Source: Anisakis pegreffii
Taxonomy: Eukaryota; Nematoda; Chromadorea; Rhabditida; Anisakidae
DNA: 64,000 nt
Reading direction: 5' to 3'
Assembly (NCBI GenBank): GCA_035041965.1
Contig: JAPYMA010000051.1
Span: 1-64,000, forward strand
Below are positions 13,386 to 25,311 of the stretch, one piece after another (the first letter of the stretch is position 1; each line of letters begins with the position of its first letter). Under the pieces are notes generated by a model, which was given only the letters and a program-made list of their open reading frames with translations, had not been told where the DNA came from and ran no database searches. Made by a program: the position numbers and the translations under genes.

Positions 13386-13847
13386 AATCAACAACATCTC
13401 TCAATGAATCAAGTGATATTCGTATCACTTGCAGTCAATTACACATCAAACTCAGGACAATACGTCATTTGAAATATTTCAAGTTCGTTTCACTGATATC
13501 AAGCTATTGTAATATCATCATGTGAGTTCAGACTCACATCGTATTCAACTCTTATTATGAACTCAATGAAATTATTGAGACTCATATCATATCATATTAT
13601 ATCATACCATATCATGTCATGTCATACCAAACTATCCTAATTAACTCAACTCGATTGATATGAAGAAGCTCAGGTGAACTGAGCCAATGCTATGCAAAAT
13701 CATAGCAACTTTTTTGAACTCAGCGAAGGCTGCTTGCAGCAGCATGGAATACTATCAATTCATCAAATACGGTATATGAACGAGATTATTTTTGCGAGTA
13801 CGATATCAATCACATCAATGCAGCACGACAATATTCGACAACAGGAT

Positions 13848-14001
13848 GCCCACAAAAAGATTCGTGGGTACAGGGAACTGCCAAGAGGGAAGGGAGAGAG
13901 AGAGCGAGAAAAAACGACAACCCCGACATTTGACCTGGTTTTCCAACAGGTCGAACGAATCACCTGCAGCACATCACTGCAGATGCTGGCCATCATGGTG
14001 G
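13848..14001 (+). repeat. Inverted duplicate of the segment at 17489-17643
   Basis: This 154-bp block matches, in reverse orientation, the block just upstream of and including the first in-frame ATG of the zinc-module gene (14681-17650, minus). Shared features are a CCCAC/GTGGG hairpin, a GAGAGAGAG-like purine tract, a TTTTCCAACAG acceptor-like site, a CTGCAG..CTGCAG dyad and CATCATGGTGG at the end. Here the frame after ATG runs only about 25 codons to a stop near 14078, so the copy looks like a broken 5' portion of the gene or a dispersed GC-rich element. Confidence 0.7.
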
Positions 14002-14050
14002 ACTTATCACAAATTTCTATCACGACTGAACAACGAAAATATTTCAATTT

Positions 14051-14529
14051 CAAAATCAAATTTGGTGGTGTAATTTAATCAAATTCGGTGGTGTAATCTA
14101 ATCAAATAAATCATTTTTATCACTATCAGTAAATTTTGTCACCTAACGACGACTAACCGCAGACCAGAATGTTAGTAAAGTTAATGGGGATATCATCATC
14201 AAGGGAGGGACACTGAAGGGGGGACCACGGGGACAGGGAACGGGCGGGACTTATCTCATCATCATCAAGGGGGAAGAACCAAGACAACCCAGCAGGGTGG
14301 GAGACAACAGCAACAGACAATCGAGAATACAAAAACAACAAACAACAAAACAAAAAACCTCACCAGCATGAACCGCCGTATGAGGATCAACCTATATCAC
14401 TCATCTCTAATGCTAAATCCTATCACCCCAACCTACCACTACCCATACAAATCCATCACACTCATCCTCAACCTCATCATTCACAACCTCATCCTATCCC
14501 TATCCTCATCCTCATCCTCATCCTCACTG
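14051..14529. repeat. Small direct repeat, GC-rich patch and CATCCT microsatellite
   Basis: An approximately 24-bp unit (TCAAATTTGGTGGTGTAAT) is repeated twice at 14057-14104. A G-rich patch follows at about 14195-14310, with an open minus frame of no recognisable family. At about 14489-14529 there is a hexamer tract, CATCCT-like. No gene is supported. Confidence 0.5.
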
Positions 14530-14680
14530 ATCACTTCTCATCCTGATCAGAGCTAATCACTCAATCAACCAATCAAAATCATCAATCAGAAATGTAACCG
14601 GTCGGTCCAGCTGGTAGAGGCCTGTAATGAAGCCGTGTCGATGGATCCTCGATTGTCCATTGCTGCTGTCTCGCCAGATC

Positions 14681-17650
14681 TTACACCCTGCGTCGTTTCG
14701 ACGGACCAGCACATGTGGCTTCGTCCCCCCCTGGTGCCCCCGAGGATAGGCGCCTCCGTGAGGGAGTTGCCGTTGCCTCGGGTCCTCCACGGAGTGGAAC
14801 CGCGATATGGGTGATATCGCGGCCCAGTTCCGAGAGGCGATCGGCCTCCAGGTGTCGCGCCTTATCCACCCGTTTTGGGGCGCTCACGCACCTCTCCGCG
14901 CGATGTGCGTCCATGAAGATCTTATACTGTTCTGGGGAGAGGTGCGAAGGGACTAGCACATGATGACCGCACCATGTGCACAGTGCTGAAATCGTAGTCG
15001 GGTTAGTCTTTGATAATGATTTTTTAAAAGTAATACATAGATCTGAAAAGTATTCGGCCGAACTTATTATCGCCAAATTCGCATGCCATTTCAGTTCAAT
15101 TACCAAAGTGTTCCTTCATCTTAACTTCATCTCATAGTATCAAACTCTATAATTGATATGTATTTACTTTTGGTATAACACCAACTCATACATATTCATG
15201 TATGAATAATGTGTAAAAGTTTGTCTATTCTGATTCGACAAAATTTAGGAATCGCTTCGTAAATTTCTAAAACTTCACGAACAAAACGCTTTCGCAATGT
15301 AAAAATTTGCGACAGAGCGATCAATTAAAAGAGCATTCTCTTCTCCAAACTTATTTTCGCCGCTGATGCGTTAAGCAAACCTGAAATTTCTTCTCATTGC
15401 CAAAGAGGAAACAGAGAAAATTGCAAACGTACTCGATGTTTCGTGACACTTGGCTCGGTGCACATGTATTTTCCAGGCCGCCACGGTCGCAAAACCAGTG
15501 GACGGCCTCACGCAACCGGGGAGACGGCAGTCTGAAATGAATTGGCGCTATTAGGCGACAAAATTTTCAATTGCACAATTGAAGAAATTCCAATTGAACA
15601 ATTAAAGAAATTCATCTAAACGCATGATTACTCTATCAATTTTTATCACATTTCTATCAGTCTTTATTTCTAATAAGTGCAATAATCATCTAGGTATACC
15701 ATATCTCATCGAAGAATAGATTCTTTTTGCAAGTGAATATTATTCATCGACCAAAAACGAATGCAAATTTAATGTAATTGCAATAAAATTAAAACTTACA
15801 AACTTTATTATGTGATACGCGATAAGCGTTGTGTGTTGGGGCCGTCAACTCCGATGCGTGTTCCGGCCTGAGTGTTTCGGTGTTGGATGGCCGGAAGGCG
15901 TGCGGCGCTGGTCGTTCTCTGGGCTGTCTTGGTTCATGGGGGCGGCGGCTGGAAATTATTCGATAATCTACTAAAATACTTAAGCGGCTCTACTAGCAGG
16001 ATTGTCAAGAAAGTGGAAACATGTATAGCATTTGGTAGCGCTAACTCATTATATAGTAGAATTTAGTTCGTATTCATTCCCGCCTCAAATTTTAGCCAAT
16101 ACTCTTTCAGACAAGCCTTCCGCTTACAGACACTTTCATTCATATCGTAGCATCAGCCAACGAGCTTCATTTTTCAAAATTGTTTCGAGCAGGGCAAACA
16201 ATTAATAATGTATTGTTTCAGTTCAACACATCCATTGTCAGTGAAACGAAGCGATGAAAATGTGAAGAAATGAAAGAAAGTGATAAAAACTCACAGGTTA
16301 TATGTTAGTTGTGCGGGTTCTGGGGACGGGGACGGGGTCGGGGACGGGGACGGGCTGGTCTGCGGTTGAGCCTCGTCCAGTGGCTGCGAGCTTCTCGTCG
16401 TCGTGCCGAATGGCCGAGCCAGTACCTGAACACTTGGAATGTTGAATGAAAGATTCACCGAAACAGTGCGCGGAAACTATGCTCTCAACCTTATTTCTTC
16501 ACGTTAGAGTGCCATCAGTAGCACAACAATATTATTCCACAAAAGAATTTTTGATATCTTTGCTCAAAGAGAGAATAGTTTGATAGCTTCTGATGGCGTT
16601 CCAACACCGAAACGTCGCATGCTCTTTCTGTTTTTCCGCGCATTACTTCGACCATTTGATTATTACGACTTATTTTATCACTTTACTTTACTATTGTTTC
16701 GTTCCCATTGTTCACACTATCATCGCCATTCTGATAACCAACTCGATTAGCGATCTCAGATTCTCTGATTTGATTGCATTCATAAGATTTTTGTTAGTAT
16801 ATTGTTGACGCTTACAACTGTTAGTCGCACTACTTCAATTGAATGCAGTCAAATCAGAGAACCCGTCTGAGAGATTCTTTGTTAGGCAGTTCAGAGTTTG
16901 CAATGGTAATAATATAAAATGAATTAATTCACTGAAACGGAAGTGATCAGTACACAAAATAGTATAATACTTACGGGAGCCGTTGATGTTGGTCTTGAAT
17001 CAAACCAATTATTTGAGTTGCGATATTCGGGTGACTCCACGTACTGAAATATTATTTGAGTGGATAATCATCGTGATATGATGATATATATATTATGAAT
17101 GAATACTCAACAAACATTTGATATTCCTTCAGTTTGCTAGTGGATAAATTTGCTAATGTGAATGGGAATCAACGAATTTGAAATATTGAATTGCTCACCT
17201 GGACAGAGCCAGGACACGCCAACGCGACGAATCCGGCCGGCGTCAGAATGGCTTGGTGTACCGGACCGGAGACGCCGAACTTCCAGCTGGGCCCACCGAC
17301 ACCACCACGATGGACCAACAGCTGGATGTGTCGCATTCGGCAGATCGACTCGACTGAGAGGGGGCAGTCCTCCCCTCTCAGGGCCCGGCGGATCGCTTCA
17401 GATGGTTGGATATTGTACGGATCCAACCGGACCAGCTGCAGCCACTTTTCTTTGACATAATTTGCCACCTCTTGTGGGGTGGGCAACACCACCATGATGG
17501 CCAGCACCTGCAGCAATGTGCTGCAGGCGATTCGTTCGGCCTGTTGAAAAACCAGGCCAAATGTGCGGGGCTGCCATCCCCCCCTCGCTCTCTCTTCCCT
17601 CCTCTCTTGGCAGTTCTCTATGCCCACGAATCTTTTTGCGGGCCTTCTGA
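14681..17650 (-). CDS. Unrecognised multi-exon nuclear-type protein with two CCHC-like zinc modules
   Basis: Six exons join without a stop and with matching phases: 17199-17650, 16975-17043, 16295-16425, 15800-15948, 15433-15531 and 14681-14985 (stop at 14681-14683). The first in-frame ATG is at 17495, behind a TTTTTCAACAG acceptor, giving about 349 residues; the frame is open further upstream, so a longer form is possible. In order, the product has an N-terminal region of no known family, a Ser-Pro run (SPSPSPTPSPSP), an Arg/Pro-rich linker, a C-x4-C-x15-H-x5-C module (CRLPGC ... HVHRAKCH), a C-x2-C-x19-H-x4-C module (CTWCGHH ... AHRAERC) and a basic end, SKRRRV, resembling a nuclear localisation signal. 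Exons are much more GC-rich than their introns. It could be a host nucleic-acid-binding protein or a retroelement-derived ORF. No homologue was recognised. Confidence 0.72.
16318..16359 (+). repeat. GGGGAC hexamer repeat, potential G-quadruplex, inside an exon
   Basis: Consecutive GGGGAC/GGGGTC units give many G4 runs on the plus strand. On the minus strand the same bases encode the Ser-Pro repeat of the zinc-module gene, so the tract is coding and repetitive at once. Confidence 0.8.
16761..16861. repeat. Long intronic inverted repeat
   Basis: Arms 16761-16782 and 16840-16861 pair over 22 bp with one G-T wobble, and pairing resumes outside them (CTCAGA / TCTGAG). It lies in the intron between exons 16975-17043 and 16295-16425 of the zinc-module gene. 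It may be a small MITE or a structured intron. A product is not implied. Confidence 0.65.
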
Positions 17651-18559
17651 CTGAAAAATTAATATGATCATCAAGAGAAGCTTTCATTTCGATTGAGGTG
17701 CCCACAGATAATTTTGCTCATATTCCTCATGCCAAAATCTCTCGTACAATCGTCATCAAGCATATAAAATGGAACTCTTCATAAAATCAGGCACATAATC
17801 ACCAACTCCAAATAACAACAGCAATAGCATTTACCCAAAATCATGTGATTGTAAGTGATTTCGTGAGTGTCAGAAATTAACTAGTCGGAAAAAACATCGC
17901 TTTCGAACCATACTCATCAGTAGTAACACACCACGAGTTTTATAGCAGAGCGATTAGATAACCAATATGATATATTATAGGAGTATTGGAATTACCTTGA
18001 AAGGCCAAATCAGAAAATACAAAAATGTAGATAATGAAGTGATATGAACAATAATAGTGACTTTCAATGAGTTAATGTCAATAGGATGGTATTAGTTCAA
18101 TCGCGTTGAGCTTAGACAATGGATTGGAAAAGGTTGGCAAGATTGCTAGGAGATAACCGAGCATACTTTTGATGTGTATTTGAAGATGTGCGCACAAGCA
18201 CTCACTACTTCGCAGAAAAATGTAAGCTCATCACAAAAATATACAGCTTTCAGATGCAGTCTATCAGTTAGATTGATTATATCAACTTTAATCTTACCCC
18301 GATCCTTTAGGAATTGCCTTCGAAGCTTATTTCCTTTTTAGATTTCAAAACTGTATTCAATTCAAACTTCTCATTGGTCTCAAAAAGATTTTTGTGTGTC
18401 TTGAAGTTATCATCATTACCATGATTTCCTGTCCAACTCAATATCATATAGGATCAATGCGGATCGCGCAGGCAATCAAATAGTTTGCAAACAGTTTAAG
18501 ACGAGCGATAAATTTGTGAAGTGAGCATCAAAAGAATGTTTTAGTTCGATTCCGTAATA
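17651..18559. other. AT-rich flank upstream of the zinc-module gene
   Basis: This is the expected promoter side of the minus-strand gene ending at 17650. I could not identify an upstream exon, TATA-like element or start codon with confidence. The rest is AT-rich and non-coding by inspection. Confidence 0.4.
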
Positions 18560-19205
18560 TTGTGCATAGATGAACTCATGTATATGCGCAATGTTTATTT
18601 ATCTATCTTCTTTGAGTTTTTCGTATGAAAAAGTCATTTTGTGACATTTCAAAAACACCTTCCAGCAAGCGAATATTTTGTTTTTATCCGATAATTTTCT
18701 CATTTCCACAAAAGTATGCACATATCAAGTAAACTACACTCGCTTGTTCAATACAGTTTTCATTCACCTGTCTCCTTCGAGTTTTTCATAGGATCAAATC
18801 ATTTTCCGACAATTCAAAAACATTTTCCAGCAGCAGAATGTTTTATTTTCATCCCAAAACTATGCAACATTCATCAAAATTTACAGAAAATTGTTCATAT
18901 ATGGATCATTTCAATGTTTAGGACATGCGATAGATTTACGAAGAATGCAGAATGAGAAGCAAAAGCAACAAGTTGTACAATTATTTATGAGGAGGAGGCA
19001 ATAGAGTCATGTAAGTGTGCTCATCTGTGTTCCTCGAATTTTCAATAGCAAAAAATTGCTTTGCCATAATTCTAAAACACCTTCCGGCAAGAGAATGTTT
19101 TATTTTCATCCGGAAACTTTGTAATATGCATCAGAATTTTCATAAAATGATGCATACTTCCCATCACCAAATTTCAGAACATTGTGTTTTTGACTGCGAT
19201 CCGAA
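18560..19205. repeat. Degenerate, irregular tandem repeat
   Basis: Three diverged copies of a block share the sequence ACACCTTCCAGCAAGAGAAT followed by GTTTTATTTTCATCC and a TGCAACATTCATCAAAATTT-like tail. They are anchored near 18660, 18828 and 19085. Two plus-strand frames (18716-18955 and 19015-19209) resemble each other only because they lie on successive repeat copies. Confidence 0.65.
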
Positions 19206-22200
19206 ATAACGATGATTCAATGTTATCTAAAGTTTTGTGGCGCATCAACTAGATTATCCGCTTCAAGACATATCAAAGACGATTTCAGAAGATATGATGA
19301 ATAACGCGAGCATAATTACTATTCGCATTGAGATTGGGAAGTGAGGATGATAAAGACAAATATGTGTATAATTGCAACATTAAGTCATTCAATCGCGCAA
19401 TACATTATAATGACGGAACACATATGAAAAACAAATCAAAAACAAAAACGGTAATTATATGGAAGATTACATGAGGAGAGCATTTTAGGAGGTAACGATT
19501 GTATGAGAAATTTTGTGGTGAGACAACAAAGTGATAACTCATTGAGGATTCGAATCGAAATTCTTTCACAAAATTCATGAAGAAATTATTGAGTGGAACA
19601 GTGCAAATGAACTGAGATATGTAAGAGCTTACACATTGGTTCAGTTCTTGCAGCCATTTGTCGGTGTTGTTTTTGTTGTTGTTGTTGTTGTTTTATTAAA
19701 TAAAAATCTTCAAATGATCGCCGATTCACACAGTTCGGTCGATCACAACGCTCCTTCACAAATGTATCCTCTGGGTGTCGATGAGGATATTGTACGATGA
19801 CAAAGACCTAAAATCCACGCGATCATAAAGGTCAATAGCGTCATAAACACTCTAATAATTGAGACAACAACGAGCTGAAGCACACAGCAGTGATTCAGCC
19901 GGAGGCAGAAAATATGCCAGTGTCGACAGGATTTAATAATGTGGGCGATCATCGCGACTTCGCGAAAATATAGAAGTTTTCTTTATCGTCACTGATGAAA
20001 ACATACAAAATGGATGAACGATATGAGTAAGTAAAAAGTGTAGAATTGAAAATTGAACTAAACACTTACTGGGTGATAACTTCAATCAAACCAATCCAGT
20101 CGATAACGGAGCAAAAAAAATTTTCAACGAATCCACTTAATATAATTGGCACTGATGTTGAAATAAACCACTGAAGATGTTGCTGTGGTAGGGTGGATTT
20201 CGCGAACTATACGGCTGAAACTATCACATTGATGAACACAAAATTGATGCGATGATGAAACTTCAATGGATCGAGGAAATATGAAAAAGTGATCACTTCA
20301 ACAAGCTTAAATAAACCGACATTATGAAAGCTCCCGAAAATCGTACTGAGTACAATATGAATGAGGTAATCAGCAAAGCAAAGAAGAAAGCAACTGAATA
20401 ATGTTCCCTTATTGAGCATCTCCAGAATAGTCTAAATATACAGTTTGCAATCGGAAATGAATGAATATTGTTGGTGGAATCAGATCAATGAATGAGTATT
20501 CTGTTAGAAAATTGCAAATGCTCAGCAATACTTACCAAATAAATCAACCAAGTTGATGACAATCAGCAACTATTTTGATAGTTCCAGTATTACGAAGAAG
20601 CTGACAATGGTGTTATGTCAGCTTTATGATAACGATAGTAGTGGTGTTGTGTTGCTGATGAATGGGATGGTGATCTTAACGATTGGTTCTGAAATTCGAA
20701 TAATTGATCAATATCATGAACTGTTTCATAAAGTCATCGCATTTAGTAGTCCGGCAACCTTATCGATTCCCACGACAGTAGTGGTAATTACTGAATTCAT
20801 CGCTTGAAACAGCGATATGTTCTGCGATAATATTCGAAGATTAGTTTAAATTCATAGAAGAATGGTTCAAGAAAATTTTATTGGAGACAACGTACGATTG
20901 AAATTAGTTGCCGAGTCCAAAACGCTGAGCGATTCGTACGTTTGATAGCGACAGAGCGACTGATGGCAAGTTGGTGCGGGTGACACCGAGAACTTAATTA
21001 CTGAAATGGAGATGTTGCAGTTTTCATCAACGCATTTCGAGCGATTCATAAAAAATCACGGACGAAATAGAATCAGGAAGAGGACCGATCACATCGAACG
21101 ATAAGGGAGACTTCGCTCAGAGAATTCTTATTGCTACAGGAGATAAAAAATTATTGTGGTCTTTTCATGCGCAAGAGAAAAATATTATCGATCACGTCTG
21201 ACGCCTGTTTCCAGGATTTTTTTTTCGCGCGGTGAGCGAGGAGAGGGGAGGGGTGTAGAAGCACGAGCCTTGCCGACTCGCAATTCCCTCAACCACCTCC
21301 CTGACATCGCTTGTTCGAGAAGTGCACATCTTCACACTGCGATCATGATGATATTGCAAAAGTTAGAAATTATATGAAAGTATTGCAAATTCACGAATCA
21401 TGTATTTTCTAGCGAATAATTGAAATGGTATCGTCACATGCACAGTTGCTATTCACATTTCACTGATTGTTAATGAACTCATTTCGTAATGATTGCTGTT
21501 GACATTATTGAAACATTCCGAGAATGACTTTGAGAGGATCACCAAAGAAATTGCTATTCAAAAAAAGTATCGTTCGCCCAATAGAAGTCTCATGACAACC
21601 GCAACACCAGACAGTGTCATTCTCATACGTTTCACGCAACGTTTGGGGAATTCACGTTGGCATTTATCATCCTAACGAGAAGTCATGTCAAGATGTCAGT
21701 GATTATAACTTATTGGTCTGAATGGTATTCTTATAGTAATTATGAAATTAGGTATGTGATAAATATGAAATTATGAAAAAGATAGGTTGTGATAAGTATA
21801 ATGAAACACAAACAACACACGTGTAATGGGCAAGAGAGACACACTGGAATGATATGATACAGTTATGATTAGAGATTGCATTTGATCACACTGATTGATG
21901 AGAGTGAAAGTGATATTTTTTGAACAGAGGCCGAAACAATGTGATCTATTGTGATGGACGAATCTGATTGGTCAATCGAGATCAAATTGCGATAGGTGTA
22001 TGGAAGTCATCGAATCATGCTTACGTCAGCATGCTTGACTCGATGCACGTCATGCATCCTCGACTCGATGCATGTGTCTGCGTGCTCGACATGTCCATGT
22101 AAAGCATGCTTACATCAGGCACGCCCACCTTCCATGAGACCATCAATCAATAGCGAATGTAATCTATGTATCGAAGGCACATTCTGAAGAGTCATTCAGT

Positions 22201-22219
22201 AATAATCGTCGAAGATTGG
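19206..22219. other. AT-rich stretch without a supported gene
   Basis: I see no phase-consistent exons. An 84-codon plus frame at 20553-20807 and a 73-codon frame at 21156-21377 have no recognisable domain or splice context. Near 22020-22110 short direct and inverted motifs (GCATGCTTAC, GACTCGATGCA) recur, giving some local fold-back potential. Confidence 0.45.
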
Positions 22220-22530
22220 CCACTGTTTCATGCATTCTCATTTTGATCCTTACATTTCGATCATACCTCATCGTACTCTTAAAAGGATACCTCACCGTAC
22301 AAAATTATGTCTTCCTTAATCCAGAGGTTTCGATCCATCAAACGGTGTAAAGAAAATCAGACATTAAGTGGGAAAGCTCACAGTACGATAGCCTCGAGCA
22401 TGACAACACGTATGGAATTGAGAATATAGCTATATCTCGTGATTGAATTTTTATTGCTCAATATAATATATGTTTTGCTGAATCTAGAGGTTTTGCTGGA
22501 TCGAGTGATTCAGAAATTCGTCTTCTTGTT
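22220..22530. repeat. Decayed copies of the 175-bp repeat family of 35.7-36.8 kb
   Basis: Two diverged segments match the tandem unit found at 35707-36760. Near 22318-22362 the match is CCAGAGGTTTCGATCCATCA followed by AACGGTGTAAAG. Near 22421-22520 the matches are TATAGCTATATCT and GCTGGATCGAGTGATTCAG. The order of motifs is the same as in the intact units. This shows the family is dispersed and old at this site. Confidence 0.55.
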
Positions 22531-23349
22531 CATATTATATTATTGTTTTGTTCATCTGCATGCAATTTATCTCATAAGCTTCCTTTGTATTTATTGCTAC
22601 ATATATTTGTTTCTTTGTTTCAGTGCCTTCATTATCAGAGGCCATCAACCGTTTTTGTTGTCGACGTAAAGCGATGTTGTCTGAACGAAGTGATACCTCG
22701 CTTGAGTGTTCTTTTGAACTTAGTTCTCCTCAGAGATTATCCCATTTATCCCCTTTGAACTCGGTCCTCAGAGATTATAACACGGTGACACTGAATTTCC
22801 TTAGATGAACTCAGTTATGACATCAAAGTGTAATTGGCTACAACTTTGCACTTGTCAGTTCTAAAATACCGGTAATTTTTTATTTCCTTTTTACAAAATT
22901 TGTTTTTATCTGAGTCGTTTCGTCGTTTTTTTTTTTCAAATTGGAAGGGCACAGAATTCCAAAGGAACATTCTGAGATAATATCTCACCCGTACTTCAGC
23001 TCCAACCGTACAATATCGGTTAGTTGATGCGCTGAAGTACCATTAAAAATATTTGTGCAAAATGCTTTCCTACGGATACTTTTGGAACTGTTGAATTGCA
23101 TCTCTTTGTAAGCAATAAATTAATTCGATACGAAATTTCTGCCCATTACGATTGAAAGTAAAATTGCTTTATTATGCAAATCTCATTGAGTGATCGGAGC
23201 ATATGAAAATTTGGAAAGAAGAAAAAAGAATTGTATTTATTTCCTCTGCAATGTTTTATTTATTTCCTCTGCAATTCCTCTGCAATGCACGCGTCAAAGA
23301 ATGAGTTTACAGATGCATGTGTTGATTTAATATGAGTTGTTTGAATGTT

Positions 23350-23560
23350 TAGCAGCGCCCGCAGTAAAAGCAAGCTACGGGAGTAGTACGTCCGGGGTGA
23401 AAAGACTTCGGTAACGAGCCACGCTCACAGTCAATGCATCTAACGGGAGAAGTACCTCCGTAGTTAAACGACTACGGTAAGTAGCCACGCCCACGGCTAA
23501 TGCAACCAATGGGAGCAGTACCTCCGGGTAAATGACTGCATCAAACTGTCCACGGCCAAT
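23350..23560. repeat. GC-rich 66-bp tandem repeat, three copies
   Basis: Units start near 23377, 23443 and 23509. Each has ACGGGAGNAGTACNTCCG, then an AAACGACTACGGTAA-like stretch and AGCCACGCCCACGG. The block is much richer in G+C than its surroundings. Within a unit CTACGG/CCGTAG-type pairing allows a short stem. Confidence 0.75.
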
Positions 23561-25311
23561 ATAACATTATAGAAAAAATCAACGTAATTCACATCAATAA
23601 CTCATCTAATGAGTTCATATCTGTCAAAACAACCTCATTCTGAATACAAATTCATCATTTCAGATTCAATCGTTCTCGTGGGGTTACGTTCATGAATTAC
23701 CTCAGTCAGATCTTCTTTCAGAAGCGCTGTACAGATACTGTGCAAAATTCTGATACGAAACCTCACCACGGCGTCCGAGGAGAAATGCCGAAGGTTTTTT
23801 AGATGACACACACTACACAAATGAAAAAATCGAGCAAAAGTCAGAGACGGCAGCTTTTTCAGTGGATATCTCTAATCATCAAGGATTGAGGCTCATTCAA
23901 GCTTATTGACCTCACTTTGGGATTCACTCTAGCACGCATTGAACGTCATACTACAAATGCCCTATTCGCTGTTGCTTTCCTATTCCTGCTAAACGACATT
24001 TGAAGAATTGTTTCTTATAAACTCAGTTTCCTTGAAAGCGAATCCATAATACTAATCGAGTATCACACCATCATGTTTTTCGAAACCATCTAATTCAATC
24101 CTCCAGATTTATTTTGCTATGCCTAAGGCATGTGCGACGATCTTCTCATGAAACTTTCCTGAATCTTTGATTGGTCTTTTCAGTCATATATTGCTATATC
24201 TCTAACAGTGTGTTGCAATTGCTTCTCAAATTGGTATGTCGAAAATCCCTTCCTCAGTTTTCTTTCCTAACTACGATGCAAGCAATCGTGGTAAAATCAC
24301 AACCTATGAAGTAGTTGAATTCCTATAAACCTACTAAACTACAATAGCTGCCGTCATGACAATTCTAAACTCGTTGAAACAGAAGATACTGATAGCTTGT
24401 GGGTTTTCGGTGTAATGTGTGATAACACGTGGAAAAACATTTATGCAGCTGTCATGCCACGCACCATTGGTATTTTCAAATTTATCCCAATCTCGGCGAA
24501 GTAGTGAGCTTACTTCCAGGCAAAAGTATCAAACTCGAGCCTGACCCTAACATGTGACATCGAATTGTATCCCAGGGTGCCTATGCACTTTGCGATTCTA
24601 CCTCGCTCATGGAATGCCACCAAACCATGCCTAGCAATGTTTCCCTCCATTATGCCTGACATGACAGCATCAAAAACACGATAATGATCAACGAGAGGTG
24701 ATGACCGCACGAAACAATCACATAAACAACAACACGAAGTAATTACATAAGCAACAACAACAGCAACGGGATAATCAAACAAATATTCACATTTACAAGA
24801 GATTTGAATGCCCATATCCAATCGTACAATCCGAAACAGCATAACAGGAACAAACACTGACAGAATATCTTGAAAACGAAATAGAATCGAGTCAACTGCC
24901 ATCATTCCGGTTCAACCCAAAAGAAGTTTGATGTCAAGTCAAGCTAATACAAAAAAACCTTGACTCACGTCTTGCTTCCTCTAAAACGTATAAAAGCAAT
25001 CCGAGGAATACTACCTGGCTTTCAATTACCTATGTTATCAATTGGGTGCTCGAACTATTAAGCTTGAGAAAATTCTATGATGCTACCCCGATAACGCTAC
25101 TTCAAAAACACTACTTATCTGTATACCCTACACACCAACACATTTCAATTCTGAGAAGACACTGTGCGAGCAACCAAGAGAAAATTCTAATCCCTATGCA
25201 CATATCAATCCACAGTTATCCAATTCAATCCTAGCCCATGACACAACCTCTCGAAACTGGTCAGTTATTCATAACAGAAGCGATGACTTATCAAACATAC
25301 TTATTACCACT
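23561..25311. other. Stretch without a supported gene, next to the satellite
   Basis: The longest simple frame of the window (minus, 24510-24905, 131 codons) is here. Its translation has a Cys-rich hydrophobic middle (SCCCLCDCF) but no recognisable family, no clear splice sites and no flanking exons, so I do not call it a gene. Nothing else was identified. Confidence 0.4.

Noticed and set aside
18716..19209. Two similar plus-strand ORFs as a gene pair
   Set aside because: Similarity follows from the underlying degenerate tandem repeat. There is no start, splice or domain support.
24510..24905. 131-codon minus-strand ORF
   Set aside because: It is the longest simple frame here, but it has no recognisable domain, splice context or neighbouring exon. 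Chance frames of this size are expected in 64 kb.
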